From NCBI GenBank assembly GCA_030427985.1, contig JAUIBH010000035.1, forward strand, positions 1 through 32,289: a stretch of 32,289 nt of DNA, in the 5' to 3' direction. Both the position numbers and the translations under genes were made by a program. The first letter of the stretch is position 1. Each line of letters begins with the position of its first letter. Source of the DNA: Bacteroidia bacterium (GTDB lineage: Bacteria; Bacteroidota; Bacteroidia; Flavobacteriales; Flavobacteriaceae). The notes beneath the pieces were generated by a model. It worked only from the letters and a program-made list of their open reading frames with translations, was not told the DNA's origin and ran no database searches. Below are positions 1-7,300 of the stretch, in pieces.

Positions 1-266
1 AAGAACGATGCTCAAAAGAAGGAAAGAGCACCAAATTCAAAAGTTAAAACTATGACTTAACTTTGGACCGGGCCAGTTCAGATTTGTTTGAAGACGTACA
101 CTATGTAGATCACATGCAACAATGCCAAAAGGAATGTCTGCATGGCAATTTTTATAAAAGAGAGGTTACATTTTTTCTACTGAAGGCTTCTCAAGACTCC
201 GTGCAGGATTGGTCACTTTCCAATGCTGCCAATGTCAAAAAGAAAAATCCCGGGCAATTCAAGTAG
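1..266 (+). pseudogene. Frameshifted 3' part of a small hypothetical gene (HxxxCxxxCxH motif)
   Basis: An open frame runs in from the window edge and stops at 58-60 (tail ...NSKVKTMT). A second frame, with no ATG and only a TTG at 63, continues to a TAG at 264-266. Restoring one A in the A-run at 46-49 joins them into one frame passing smoothly through ...KVKNYDLTLDRASS, so I read this as one gene with a -1 frameshift, either real decay or a sequencing error. The distal part has the pattern H-x3-C-x3-C-x-H (HMQQCQKECLH), which recurs with identical spacing in the next gene, suggesting a degraded or truncated paralogue. Upstream sequence is outside the window, so the full length is unknown. 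Alternatives are two separate short genes or non-coding DNA. Bases 267-374 hold no gene I can support. Confidence 0.42.
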
Positions 267-374
267 GGTAGATTAAAAATATTCAACATTTTAATTAGGG
301 TATTTATTGAGGTAGTTGTTCCACTACTGAAAACCTCATCTTTCGTAACTAAGTTAAATTGAAAAACTTGCAAT

Positions 375-785
375 ATGAAACGGTTAGGTTTTGTAGTACT
401 TCTGCTTCTGTTTGTCTTCTCCAATTCGCTTTTGGCCCAAGAAAATTACTCACATTCCAACTCTGAAAAGATGTCTTTTTATGTGCAACTAGCCCATAAA
501 GATGCCAATTATGAGCAATCTTTGATCTTAATTGACGAAAAAGATGAATTGGACTTTTGGAAAGATCAAAAACGGTATGAGTTGGATTTATTGAAAAACA
601 ACAAGGTTGCCTATCAGGTTTACATGATAGCCAAAGCAGATGCCTATCATAGACATTTTAAAAGTTGTTCCATTACCTGTAACCATACCCAACATAACCT
701 GAAAATGGCCAAAGAATACTTATCTTCAAATATGGGTTACGCAACAAATGAAATTGGGAAGAATTCTGGTAAAAAACTGGAATGA
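375..785 (+). CDS. Small secreted hypothetical protein with HxxxCxxxCxH motif
   Basis: I do not recognise this 136-residue protein. It starts with a clear signal peptide: MKR, then a Leu/Val/Phe core to about residue 19, with a likely type I cleavage in LLA-Q after residue 21, a very common flavobacterial pattern. The mature part is charged and probably helical. At residues 94-104 it has H-x3-C-x3-C-x-H (HFKSCSITCNH), a possible metal-binding or disulfide motif, and further His at 92 and 107. The preceding frameshifted fragment carries the same motif with the same spacing, so the two may be tandem paralogues. It probably acts in the periplasm or on the surface. No function is assigned. Confidence 0.7.
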   Translation: MKRLGFVVLLLLFVFSNSLLAQENYSHSNSEKMSFYVQLAHKDANYEQSLILIDEKDELDFWKDQKRYELDLLKNNKVAYQVYMIAKADAYHRHFKSCSITCNHTQHNLKMAKEYLSSNMGYATNEIGKNSGKKLE

Positions 786-791
786 TGCTTT

Positions 792-956
792 TTAAGCAAC
801 TTTCTTCATAAGGTCAAAGCAAGGACATTTTTTGCATCGCTTGCTTTCCTTTTTTTTGTATTTCTCACAGCATTTAGATTTTAAATTGCCATGGGATGGC
901 AATTCTTTCAGCAATGCCTTTTTGAGTTTCTTTTTTTCTTTCTTCTTTTTTCCCAT
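792..956 (-). CDS. 54-residue Lys- and Cys-rich small conserved-type protein
   Basis: A short minus-strand frame from ATG at 956 to TAA at 792 encodes 54 residues. The first half is extremely basic (MGKKKKEKKKLKKALLKELP). The second half has five cysteines as C29-C30, then C41-x2-C44-x-C46 (RCKKCPCF), suggesting a small metal site. A textbook Bacteroidota -7 element, TAGTTTTG, lies at 973-980 just upstream, leaving a leader of about ten bases, which supports a real gene. The end is convergent with the secreted protein gene, 6 bases apart. From memory, similar tiny KKKK...C-x2-C-P-C proteins occur widely in Flavobacteriaceae as hypothetical proteins; I know no function. Confidence 0.72.
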   Translation of the reverse strand: MGKKKKEKKKLKKALLKELPSHGNLKSKCCEKYKKKESKRCKKCPCFDLMKKVA

Positions 957-972
957 CGTCAGTAGAGATGGA

Positions 973-980
973 CAAAACTA
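973..980 (-). promoter_or_regulatory. -7 promoter element for the 54-residue protein gene
   Basis: On the minus strand this reads TAGTTTTG, an exact match to the Bacteroidota housekeeping -7 consensus TAnnTTTG, 16 bases before the ATG. I see no clean TTTG at the -33 position, only A/T-rich sequence. Confidence 0.45.
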
Positions 981-1033
981 ATTATTTTAATTAAATCTAA
1001 ATAAGAAATTAACACTATTGTGTTCAACTTTTG

Positions 1034-1876
1034 TCAAAAGTGAAGTGAGACCCCCATTGTATTGGGCCCGAATGAAAGGTTCCAACTTACATTTTTAGGA
1101 TTCTGGCTGTTGTACTTTTCATCGTATTTGGAGTCCAAATATTTATCGATAGACTCCACAATAAAAATACTCAACACCGTGCTGAATGCCACATCCGATA
1201 CCCAGTGGAAATCATCCATAACCCTGACCAGCCCGGGTATTGAACCAACGGTATATAGGCCTATTTTCACCCAGGGACTTTTAAATTGTTTAGCAATGGC
1301 GTAGGCATTGCTAAAGGCCAACATGGCATGTCCGGATGGAAATGAATCATAATTGTATACACGATTAAGGTGGAAAGGGTCATAAACATCAGAGTTCTCT
1401 CCACTTTTTGGTCTTGCCCTCCCAATAATACGCTTGCTGACCTGCTGTAAAAAACCACCTGCCGTAGCAGAGGAAATGAGCAGCACTCCAGTCCGTCTCA
1501 ATTTTTCATTTTTGGTGAAAAGACCAGCCAAATAAACTCCACCAGTCAACATGTAATTATTTTCCGGACTCCCATATTCATGGCCGTAATCCATCACAAA
1601 ATCAGGGATGTCTTCCTGAAAACCATTTTTCCAATCGTTAAGTTCATCGTCCACAGTGAAAAGAAGCAAAGTTCCTCCCGCCAAATAACCAAAATTGGCC
1701 CAATCATTACCCTTCCAATGAAACGGGCGGGAATAGGAATATCCTACACCGCCAAATATATTACCGATATCATAGGTGAAATTATTCCAAAGGGTTTTCT
1801 CTTTTTCAGATTTGAGCTCTTGACCCATCATGGGCAAAACAAATAGTAGGGCAATAAGGTATTTTACTAAGTTCAT
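1034..1876 (-). CDS. PAP2-family phosphatase, exported
   Basis: This 280-residue protein belongs to the type 2 phosphatidic acid phosphatase superfamily, whose members dephosphorylate lipid phosphates such as phosphatidic acid or undecaprenyl diphosphate at the membrane. All three signature motifs are present: K148-x6-R155-P156 (KRIIGRARP), P180-S-G-H183 (SFPSGHA) and R218-x5-H224-x3-D228, giving both catalytic histidines and the aspartate; the Ser normally before the third-motif Arg is Val217. An N-terminal signal-like segment (residues 1-18) is followed by hydrophobic stretches near 62-75, 108-120 and 204-240. The gene starts 29 bases after the deacetylase-like gene and is probably the last gene of the tex transcript. 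The substrate cannot be told from sequence. The hairpin AACAC-TATT-GTGTT at 1011-1024 follows the stop but lacks a T-run. Confidence 0.88.
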   Translation of the reverse strand: MNLVKYLIALLFVLPMMGQELKSEKEKTLWNNFTYDIGNIFGGVGYSYSRPFHWKGNDWANFGYLAGGTLLLFTVDDELNDWKNGFQEDIPDFVMDYGHEYGSPENNYMLTGGVYLAGLFTKNEKLRRTGVLLISSATAGGFLQQVSKRIIGRARPKSGENSDVYDPFHLNRVYNYDSFPSGHAMLAFSNAYAIAKQFKSPWVKIGLYTVGSIPGLVRVMDDFHWVSDVAFSTVLSIFIVESIDKYLDSKYDEKYNSQNPKNVSWNLSFGPNTMGVSLHF

Positions 1877-1905
1877 TGAGGTTGAAAACTAAATAGTCGG
1901 TAAAA

Positions 1906-2808
1906 TTACGCATAAATATCCTGCGCCAACCGAAATGTATTGGCATGTGCTTCCACGATTATTTTGATATCAGGGGAGTACCCACCACCCATACTACACT
2001 GTATTGGAACCTTAGCGTTGTAGCAGGTTTGCAAAACAAAACGGTCGCGCTCTTTACACCCTTCCAAAGTAAGGGCCAATGTGCCCAATTTATCTGAAGC
2101 GAGCACATCCACACCGCAGAGATAAAAGATGAAATCAGGTTTTAACTTTCCCAATAGCTCTGGAAGTGTCTTTTTTAGGATGGAAAGATATTCTTGATCC
2201 GTGGTCCCCTTATCTAAAGGAATGTCCATGTCCGAGATTTCCTTTTTAAAGGGATAATTGCCCTTCCCATGCATAGAAAAGGTAAAAACAGAATGGTCGG
2301 TCTTAAAGATTTCAGCGGTACCATTGCCTTGGTGCACATCCAAATCAATCATTAAAATGTTGTTAGCCAATCTCTTGCCCTTTAGGTAACGGGCGCCAAT
2401 GGCTTGGTCGTTCAGCATGCAAAACGCTTCGCCTCTATTGGAATAGGCATGGTGCGTTCCCCCAGCGATGTTCATGGCAATGCCATTTTGCAGGGCAAAA
2501 TCACATCCTTTGATGGTTCCATCCGCAATGATTTGCTCCCGTTGTATTAATTCTTTACTTAAGGGAAATCCAATTTTTCGGGCAGCACTCGGAGTGAGTT
2601 CGAGATTTACCAGTTCATGATAATAGGTGGCATCGTGCGTTTCCAAAATATGGGAGTCATCGGGAAAAGTTGGTTCAAAAAAATTCCCCTCGGTACAAGT
2701 TCCTTCATGCAGCAATTGTTGCGGTAACAACTCGTACTTCATCATGGGAAATCGGTGCCCATTGGGCAAGTGGTGTTTGTAGATGGGATGGTAAGCTATT
2801 TTAAGCAT
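1906..2808 (-). CDS. Histone deacetylase family zinc hydrolase
   Basis: A 300-residue, full-length member of the arginase/deacetylase fold; bacterial relatives (AcuC, acetylpolyamine amidohydrolases) remove acyl groups from lysine side chains or polyamines. The catalytic set is complete: the His-His dyad H119-H120 (GGTHHA), zinc ligands D157 and H159 (DLDVHQGNGT), the third ligand D234 (CGVDVLASDKLG) and the transition-state Tyr Y277 in MGGGY. It lacks a signal peptide, so it is cytosolic. Its ATG lies inside the end of tex (8-base overlap), so the two are probably translationally coupled. The specific substrate is unknown; nothing nearby suggests acetoin use. Confidence 0.92.
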   Translation of the reverse strand: MLKIAYHPIYKHHLPNGHRFPMMKYELLPQQLLHEGTCTEGNFFEPTFPDDSHILETHDATYYHELVNLELTPSAARKIGFPLSKELIQREQIIADGTIKGCDFALQNGIAMNIAGGTHHAYSNRGEAFCMLNDQAIGARYLKGKRLANNILMIDLDVHQGNGTAEIFKTDHSVFTFSMHGKGNYPFKKEISDMDIPLDKGTTDQEYLSILKKTLPELLGKLKPDFIFYLCGVDVLASDKLGTLALTLEGCKERDRFVLQTCYNAKVPIQCSMGGGYSPDIKIIVEAHANTFRLAQDIYA

Positions 2809-4933
2809 CTTTTTTATGCAATGCTAACTGAATTCGCTTTCGGGGTACATCAACATCCAAGACCTTTACAACCACTTGTTGGTGAAGGTGTACATGTTCG
2901 TTGACATCCTTTACAAAAGTATCCGATAGGTTGGAAATGTGGATAAGGCCACTTTCTTTGATGCCAATATCCACAAAACAACCAAAATTGGTAATGTTGT
3001 TGACAATTCCCGGCAATAATTGCCCTTCACGGAGATCTGTGATTTCCTTGATGTTCTGGTTAAAGGTGAACACTTTGGCTTTTTCTCTTCGATCTAAACC
3101 TGGTTTTTCCAGTTCTTCCAGAATATCTTCCAAGGTAGGCATACCAATAGTGTCTGTACAATAGGTTTTAAGGTCGATACTTTTTAAGGCAGCTTTGTTG
3201 CTTACAATTTCTTTGGTAGAAATGCCTTGGTCCTTGGCCATTTTAGCAACCAAACCATAGCTTTCTGGGTGTACGGCAGAATCATCCAAAGGATTTTCTC
3301 CATCTTTTATTCGTAAAAATCCAGCACTTTGTTCAAAAGCTTTCCCACCTAAACGCGGCACTTCTTTAATTTGCTCCCTACTGACAAAGGCCCCATTTTC
3401 ATTTCGATAAGTTACAATGTTCTCCGCCAATTTTGGACCAATCCCAGACACATAGCTCAAAAGAGGAACACTTGCCGTGTTAATATTGACCCCAACGGAG
3501 TTCACACAACTTTCTACAACCGTGTCCAAGGAAGTTTTTAATTGGTTTTGGTCCACATCATGCTGGTATTGCCCCACGCCGATGGATTTAGCATCAATTT
3601 TTACCAATTCGGCCAAAGGATCTGCCAAACGGCGACCAATGGAAACTGCACCACGGACGGTGACATCGTAATTGGGGAATTCTTCTCGGGCAATTTTGGA
3701 GGCTGAATAAATGGAAGCCCCTGCCTCACTCACCACAAATACCTCAATGGGATTTTTAAACGAAATGCGTTTGACCAGTTGTTCCGTTTCCCGCGATGCC
3801 GTTCCATTACCAATGGCAATGGCCTCAATTTTATATGCGTCCACCAGAGAGCTTATTTTTTTGATGGCTCCCGAGCTATCACGCTGTGGTGGATGGGGAT
3901 AAATGGTTTCGTTGTGTTTTAAATCGCCCTGTTCATCTAAACAGACTACTTTGCATCCGGTTCGAAAACCGGGGTCAATGGCCAAAATACGTTTTTCACC
4001 CAGTGGAGCACCAAGGAGTAGTTGCTTTAAGTTTTTGGAAAACACCTGAATGGCCGAAGCATCGGCTTTTTCTTTCGCACTTTTTAGGAGTTCATTCGAG
4101 AGGGAAGGTAGCAAAAGGCGCTTGTAAGCATCTGCAATAGCCCATTCTATTTGTTCTGCACAAGCATTGTTCGATTTTATGATGCGCCGTTCCATATTTT
4201 GAAGTGCCCTATCGTCATCTATTTCAATTTTAACACGAATAAACCCTTCTTTTTCGGCGCGCATAATGGCCAAAAAACGATGCGAAGGACAGCGATTTAG
4301 CGGTTCGTTCCAATCAAAATAATCTCGGAACTTTTGTGCTTTCTCATCATCTTTTTTGGTTTTGACGACCTTGGTGGTAATCAAGGCATGTCGTTCCAAT
4401 TGATTACGCAGCTGATTTCGGATATCCGTTCGCTCATTGATCCATTCGGCAATAATATGACGGGCCCCTTCAAGTGCATCGTCTTCATTGACCACATCTT
4501 TACTGAGATATTTTGATGCCACAAACTCAATTTCTTCACTGCGTTGCGCCATAATGATTTTGGCCAGTGGCTCAAGACCATTTTTTCGGGCCGTTTCTGC
4601 TTTGGTCTTTTTGCTCTTTTTAAAGGGGAGATATAGGTCCTCCAAACTGGTGAGGTCGGTACAGTTTTGAAACTTTGCCTGTAATTCTGAAGTAAGGGCT
4701 CCCTGCTCATCGACTGCCTTAAAAATGGCAGATTTTCTTTTTTCAAGGGCTTCAAACTGGTTTTTAAATTCTACTATGGTTCCAATTTGAACCTCATCCA
4801 GATTACCAGTACGTTCTTTTCTGTAGCGTGCGATAAAGGGAACGGTGCAATCTTCATTCAGAAGGGTCACGGTATTTTCAACACTCTTTTCAGAAAGCTG
4901 GGTATGGCTTACAATGTAGGGGACAAGTTGCAT
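2801..4933 (-). CDS. tex: Tex family RNA-binding transcription accessory protein
   Basis: A 710-residue Tex/YhgF protein, somewhat shorter than the E. coli form. Domains in order: helical N-terminal region (to about 310), a YqgF/RNase H-like core (ILAIDPGFRTG near 315-325), a helix-hairpin-helix region (NINTASVPLLSYVSGIGPK near 480-500) and a C-terminal S1 RNA-binding domain (LLPGIVNNITNFGCFVDIG near 635-705). Tex proteins bind nucleic acid and affect transcription and stress tolerance in several bacteria. It starts 109 bases after metG, and that gap is almost filled by a palindromic repeat; I see no TAnnTTTG element there, so read-through from metG is possible. It overlaps the deacetylase-like gene downstream. 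Confidence 0.95.
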   Translation of the reverse strand: MQLVPYIVSHTQLSEKSVENTVTLLNEDCTVPFIARYRKERTGNLDEVQIGTIVEFKNQFEALEKRKSAIFKAVDEQGALTSELQAKFQNCTDLTSLEDLYLPFKKSKKTKAETARKNGLEPLAKIIMAQRSEEIEFVASKYLSKDVVNEDDALEGARHIIAEWINERTDIRNQLRNQLERHALITTKVVKTKKDDEKAQKFRDYFDWNEPLNRCPSHRFLAIMRAEKEGFIRVKIEIDDDRALQNMERRIIKSNNACAEQIEWAIADAYKRLLLPSLSNELLKSAKEKADASAIQVFSKNLKQLLLGAPLGEKRILAIDPGFRTGCKVVCLDEQGDLKHNETIYPHPPQRDSSGAIKKISSLVDAYKIEAIAIGNGTASRETEQLVKRISFKNPIEVFVVSEAGASIYSASKIAREEFPNYDVTVRGAVSIGRRLADPLAELVKIDAKSIGVGQYQHDVDQNQLKTSLDTVVESCVNSVGVNINTASVPLLSYVSGIGPKLAENIVTYRNENGAFVSREQIKEVPRLGGKAFEQSAGFLRIKDGENPLDDSAVHPESYGLVAKMAKDQGISTKEIVSNKAALKSIDLKTYCTDTIGMPTLEDILEELEKPGLDRREKAKVFTFNQNIKEITDLREGQLLPGIVNNITNFGCFVDIGIKESGLIHISNLSDTFVKDVNEHVHLHQQVVVKVLDVDVPRKRIQLALHKKDA

Positions 4934-4950
4934 AATCTTTGATTAGTAGT

Positions 4951-5025
4951 TGTCACTTCGAGCGGAGTCGAGAAGTCTTGTAATCCATTTTTTTAAAGTG
5001 GGTCTCGACTGCGCTCGACCTGACA
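4951..5025. repeat. Palindromic (REP-like) element between metG and tex
   Basis: Two 23-base arms (4951-4973 and 5003-5025) are inverted copies of each other with 20 of 23 matches, separated by 29 bases. The left arm contains TCGAGCGGAGTCGAGA; the right arm is the reverse complement of a version containing TCGAGCGCAGTCGAGA; both begin TGTCA on the outside. Transcribed from metG toward tex it would form a long G+C-rich hairpin. Related arms occur inside metG (5570-5592) and mfd (19852-19874), so this is a dispersed repeat family, not a gene-specific terminator. Confidence 0.82.
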
Positions 5026-5042
5026 GTTTCTTTTGATATGAA

Positions 5043-7139
5043 TTAACTTATAACTTCCCCATTCCCAACCCCATCTTCATCCGGATTCAAGAACACTATT
5101 TTTCCATCCTTGTTTTCCGTCATTAAAATCATGCCTTCACTTTCCACACCACGGAGCTTTCTTGGAGCCAAATTGACCAAAACGGTTACTTTTTTGCCCA
5201 CAATGTCCTCGGGGTTAAAGCTTTCGGCAATCCCGGAAACAATGGTTCGGGTATCCAGACCGGTATCCACTTTCAATACCAAAAGTTTATCGGCCTTTGG
5301 CATTTTCTCAGCTTCGATGATGGTGCCCACCCGCATATCCAGTTTGGAGAAATCGTCAAAAGTAATGGTGTCTTTTTGGGGAGTTACTTCTTTTTCCATG
5401 GAATCTGTGCTGTTTGTAGCAGAAGCATTGGTTTTTTTTGTGGCTTCCAGTTTGTCTAATTGTTGCTGAATCTCTGCATCCTCAATTTTTCTGAAAAGCA
5501 GCTCACTAGGGTTGATTTGATGACCTGCTGGGAGCAAAGTTTCTTGGGCACCTAAATTGTTCCAATCAGTCTCGACTCCGCTCGACTTGACATTGAGGAT
5601 GCCTTTTAATTTTTCTGATGTGAATGGCAAGAAGGGTTCGCTTAGGACAGCTAAGCCGGTTGCTATTTGAAGCGCCACATACATAATGGTCTTTACCCGT
5701 TCCTCATCGGTTTTGATGAGCTTCCAAGGTTCGGCATCAGCCAAATATTTATTTCCCAATCGTGCCAAGTTCATCAACTCCTGACTTCCTTCTCGGAAAC
5801 GGTAGCGATCCAACGAATTGGATAGGATTTCAGGATAGCCTTTCAAGGCTTCCAAGGTTTCTTTATCTACGGCCTCAAATGTATAGGGACTCGGAACAAT
5901 TCCATCGTAATATTTATGGGTCAATACGGCAACGCGATTTACAAAGTTGCCAAAAATGGCCACCAGTTCGTTGTTGTTTCGAGCCTGAAAATCTTTCCAA
6001 GTAAAGTCATTGTCCTTGGTCTCAGGGGCATTGGCCGTTAATGCGTACCGAAGCACATCTTGCATATCTGGGAATTCCTCCAAATATTCATGCAACCAGA
6101 CCGCCCAATTTTTGGAAGTGGATAATTTGTTGCCTTCCAAATTTAAAAACTCATTGGCCGGTACGTTTTCAGGCAAAATAAAATCACCATGTGCCTTGAG
6201 CATGCTCGGGAAGATGATGCAGTGGAAAACAATATTGTCCTTACCAATAAAGTGAACCAATTTGGTGTCCTGGTTCATCCAATACGGTTTCCAGTCCTTT
6301 CCTTCGCGTTCTGCCCACTCCTTGGTGGATGAAATATAACCAATGGGCGCATCAAACCACACATAAAGCACCTTTCCTTCGCCACCTTCAACAGGGACAG
6401 GAATTCCCCAGTCCAAATCGCGGGTCACGGCACGGGGTTTTAGACCCTCATCAATCCAAGATTTACACTGCCCGTACACATTGGGTTTCCAATCGGCTTT
6501 ATGCCCTTCCAGAATCCATTTTCGTAAAAAATCCTCATAGCGATCTAAGGGTAGAAACCAGTGTTTGGTCTTTTTAAGGATAGGGACACCTCCTGTTATG
6601 GTAGATTTTGGGTTGATGAGATCCGTGGCATTCAAGGAAGATCCGCAATTTTCACATTGGTCGCCGTAGGCTTCTTCATGCCCACATTTGGGACAAGTGC
6701 CCACCACGAATCTATCGGCTAGAAATTGCTGTGCCTCTTCGTCATACAATTGCTCGGTTTCTTCTTCAATAAAATCACCCTTTTCGTAGAGTTTTTTGAA
6801 AAAATCCGAAGCTGTTTCATGGTGTACTTCCGCTGAAGTCCTTGAATAATTGTCGAAGGAGATTCCAAAGTCGGCAAAGGACTTTTTGATGATATTGTGG
6901 TATTTGTCAATAATTTCCTTGGGAGTAACACCTTCTTTTTTGGCTTTCATGGAAATGGCCACTCCATGTTCGTCGCTTCCGCAGACAAAAGCCACATCGT
7001 GCCCCTTTAATCGCAAATAGCGGACATAAATATCCGCAGGCACATAAACGCCAGCCAAATGACCAATGTGAATGGGGCCATTGGTATAGGGTAGTGCTGA
7101 AGTAATGGTATATCTTGAAGGGGTTGTTGTCTGAGACAT
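5043..7139 (-). CDS. metG: Methionyl-tRNA synthetase with C-terminal tRNA-binding domain
   Basis: A complete 698-residue class I enzyme that charges tRNA-Met. Visible parts: the HIGH motif (HIGH, residues 24-27), a zinc-knuckle insertion with C-x2-C and C-x2-C pairs near 148-164 (CPKCG and CENCG), the KMSKS loop as KLSTS near 337-341, an anticodon-binding helical domain, and a C-terminal EMAPII/Trbp111-like OB domain ([20 protein letters not shown], from about 590). Residues 517-524 (VKSSGVET) are encoded by a dispersed palindromic repeat arm, in a loop just before a variable linker. A strong promoter, TTTG-N17-TATTTTTG, lies 20 bases upstream. Confidence 0.97.
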   Translation of the reverse strand: MSQTTTPSRYTITSALPYTNGPIHIGHLAGVYVPADIYVRYLRLKGHDVAFVCGSDEHGVAISMKAKKEGVTPKEIIDKYHNIIKKSFADFGISFDNYSRTSAEVHHETASDFFKKLYEKGDFIEEETEQLYDEEAQQFLADRFVVGTCPKCGHEEAYGDQCENCGSSLNATDLINPKSTITGGVPILKKTKHWFLPLDRYEDFLRKWILEGHKADWKPNVYGQCKSWIDEGLKPRAVTRDLDWGIPVPVEGGEGKVLYVWFDAPIGYISSTKEWAEREGKDWKPYWMNQDTKLVHFIGKDNIVFHCIIFPSMLKAHGDFILPENVPANEFLNLEGNKLSTSKNWAVWLHEYLEEFPDMQDVLRYALTANAPETKDNDFTWKDFQARNNNELVAIFGNFVNRVAVLTHKYYDGIVPSPYTFEAVDKETLEALKGYPEILSNSLDRYRFREGSQELMNLARLGNKYLADAEPWKLIKTDEERVKTIMYVALQIATGLAVLSEPFLPFTSEKLKGILNVKSSGVETDWNNLGAQETLLPAGHQINPSELLFRKIEDAEIQQQLDKLEATKKTNASATNSTDSMEKEVTPQKDTITFDDFSKLDMRVGTIIEAEKMPKADKLLVLKVDTGLDTRTIVSGIAESFNPEDIVGKKVTVLVNLAPRKLRGVESEGMILMTENKDGKIVFLNPDEDGVGNGEVIS
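5570..5592. repeat. Palindromic repeat arm inside the metG coding region
   Basis: This 23-base segment matches one arm of the intergenic element at 4951-4973 at 21 of 23 positions (shared core TCGAGCGGAGTCGAGA on the minus strand). It keeps the metG frame open and contributes residues around VKSSGVET. Confidence 0.75.
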
Positions 7140-7159
7140 GTACTATTTGAATTAAGCCC

Positions 7160-7188
7160 CAAAAATACTCATTTTACGAGAAGCCAAA
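7160..7188 (-). promoter_or_regulatory. metG promoter, TTTG-N17-TATTTTTG
   Basis: On the minus strand, TTTG at 7188-7185 and TATTTTTG at 7167-7160 match the Bacteroidota -33/-7 consensus with a 17-base spacer, ending 20 bases before the metG ATG. It is the best-matching complete promoter in the window. Confidence 0.62.
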
Positions 7189-7203
7189 AACGAGATCTGT
7201 ACT

Positions 7204-7270
7204 AAAAAAGGAAACCTCCAAATTGTGCCTTCCTAAATTGGGGTGAGGTGAAGCACTATCAGAGGTTTCC
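7204..7270 (-). terminator. Terminator-like hairpin after the DUF1501 gene
   Basis: Downstream of the DUF1501 stop, GGAAACCTC and GAGGTTTCC form a perfect 9-base inverted repeat (7262-7270 and 7210-7218), followed on the minus strand by TTTTTT (7209-7204). The 43-base loop is long for an intrinsic terminator, though it can fold internally. It separates the DUF1800/DUF1501 transcript from the metG promoter. Confidence 0.5.
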
Positions 7271-7300
7271 CGAAATGGATGATATAGATGTTCCGCTTGT

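Noticed and set aside
1011..1024. AACAC-TATT-GTGTT hairpin as a PAP2 gene terminator
   Set aside because: Only a 5-base stem, A+T-rich, with no following T-run on the minus strand; too weak to call.
4381..4755. 124-codon frame on the same strand inside tex
   Set aside because: Embedded in the tex N-terminal region in another frame, with low-complexity Lys/Arg/Pro content and no own promoter.
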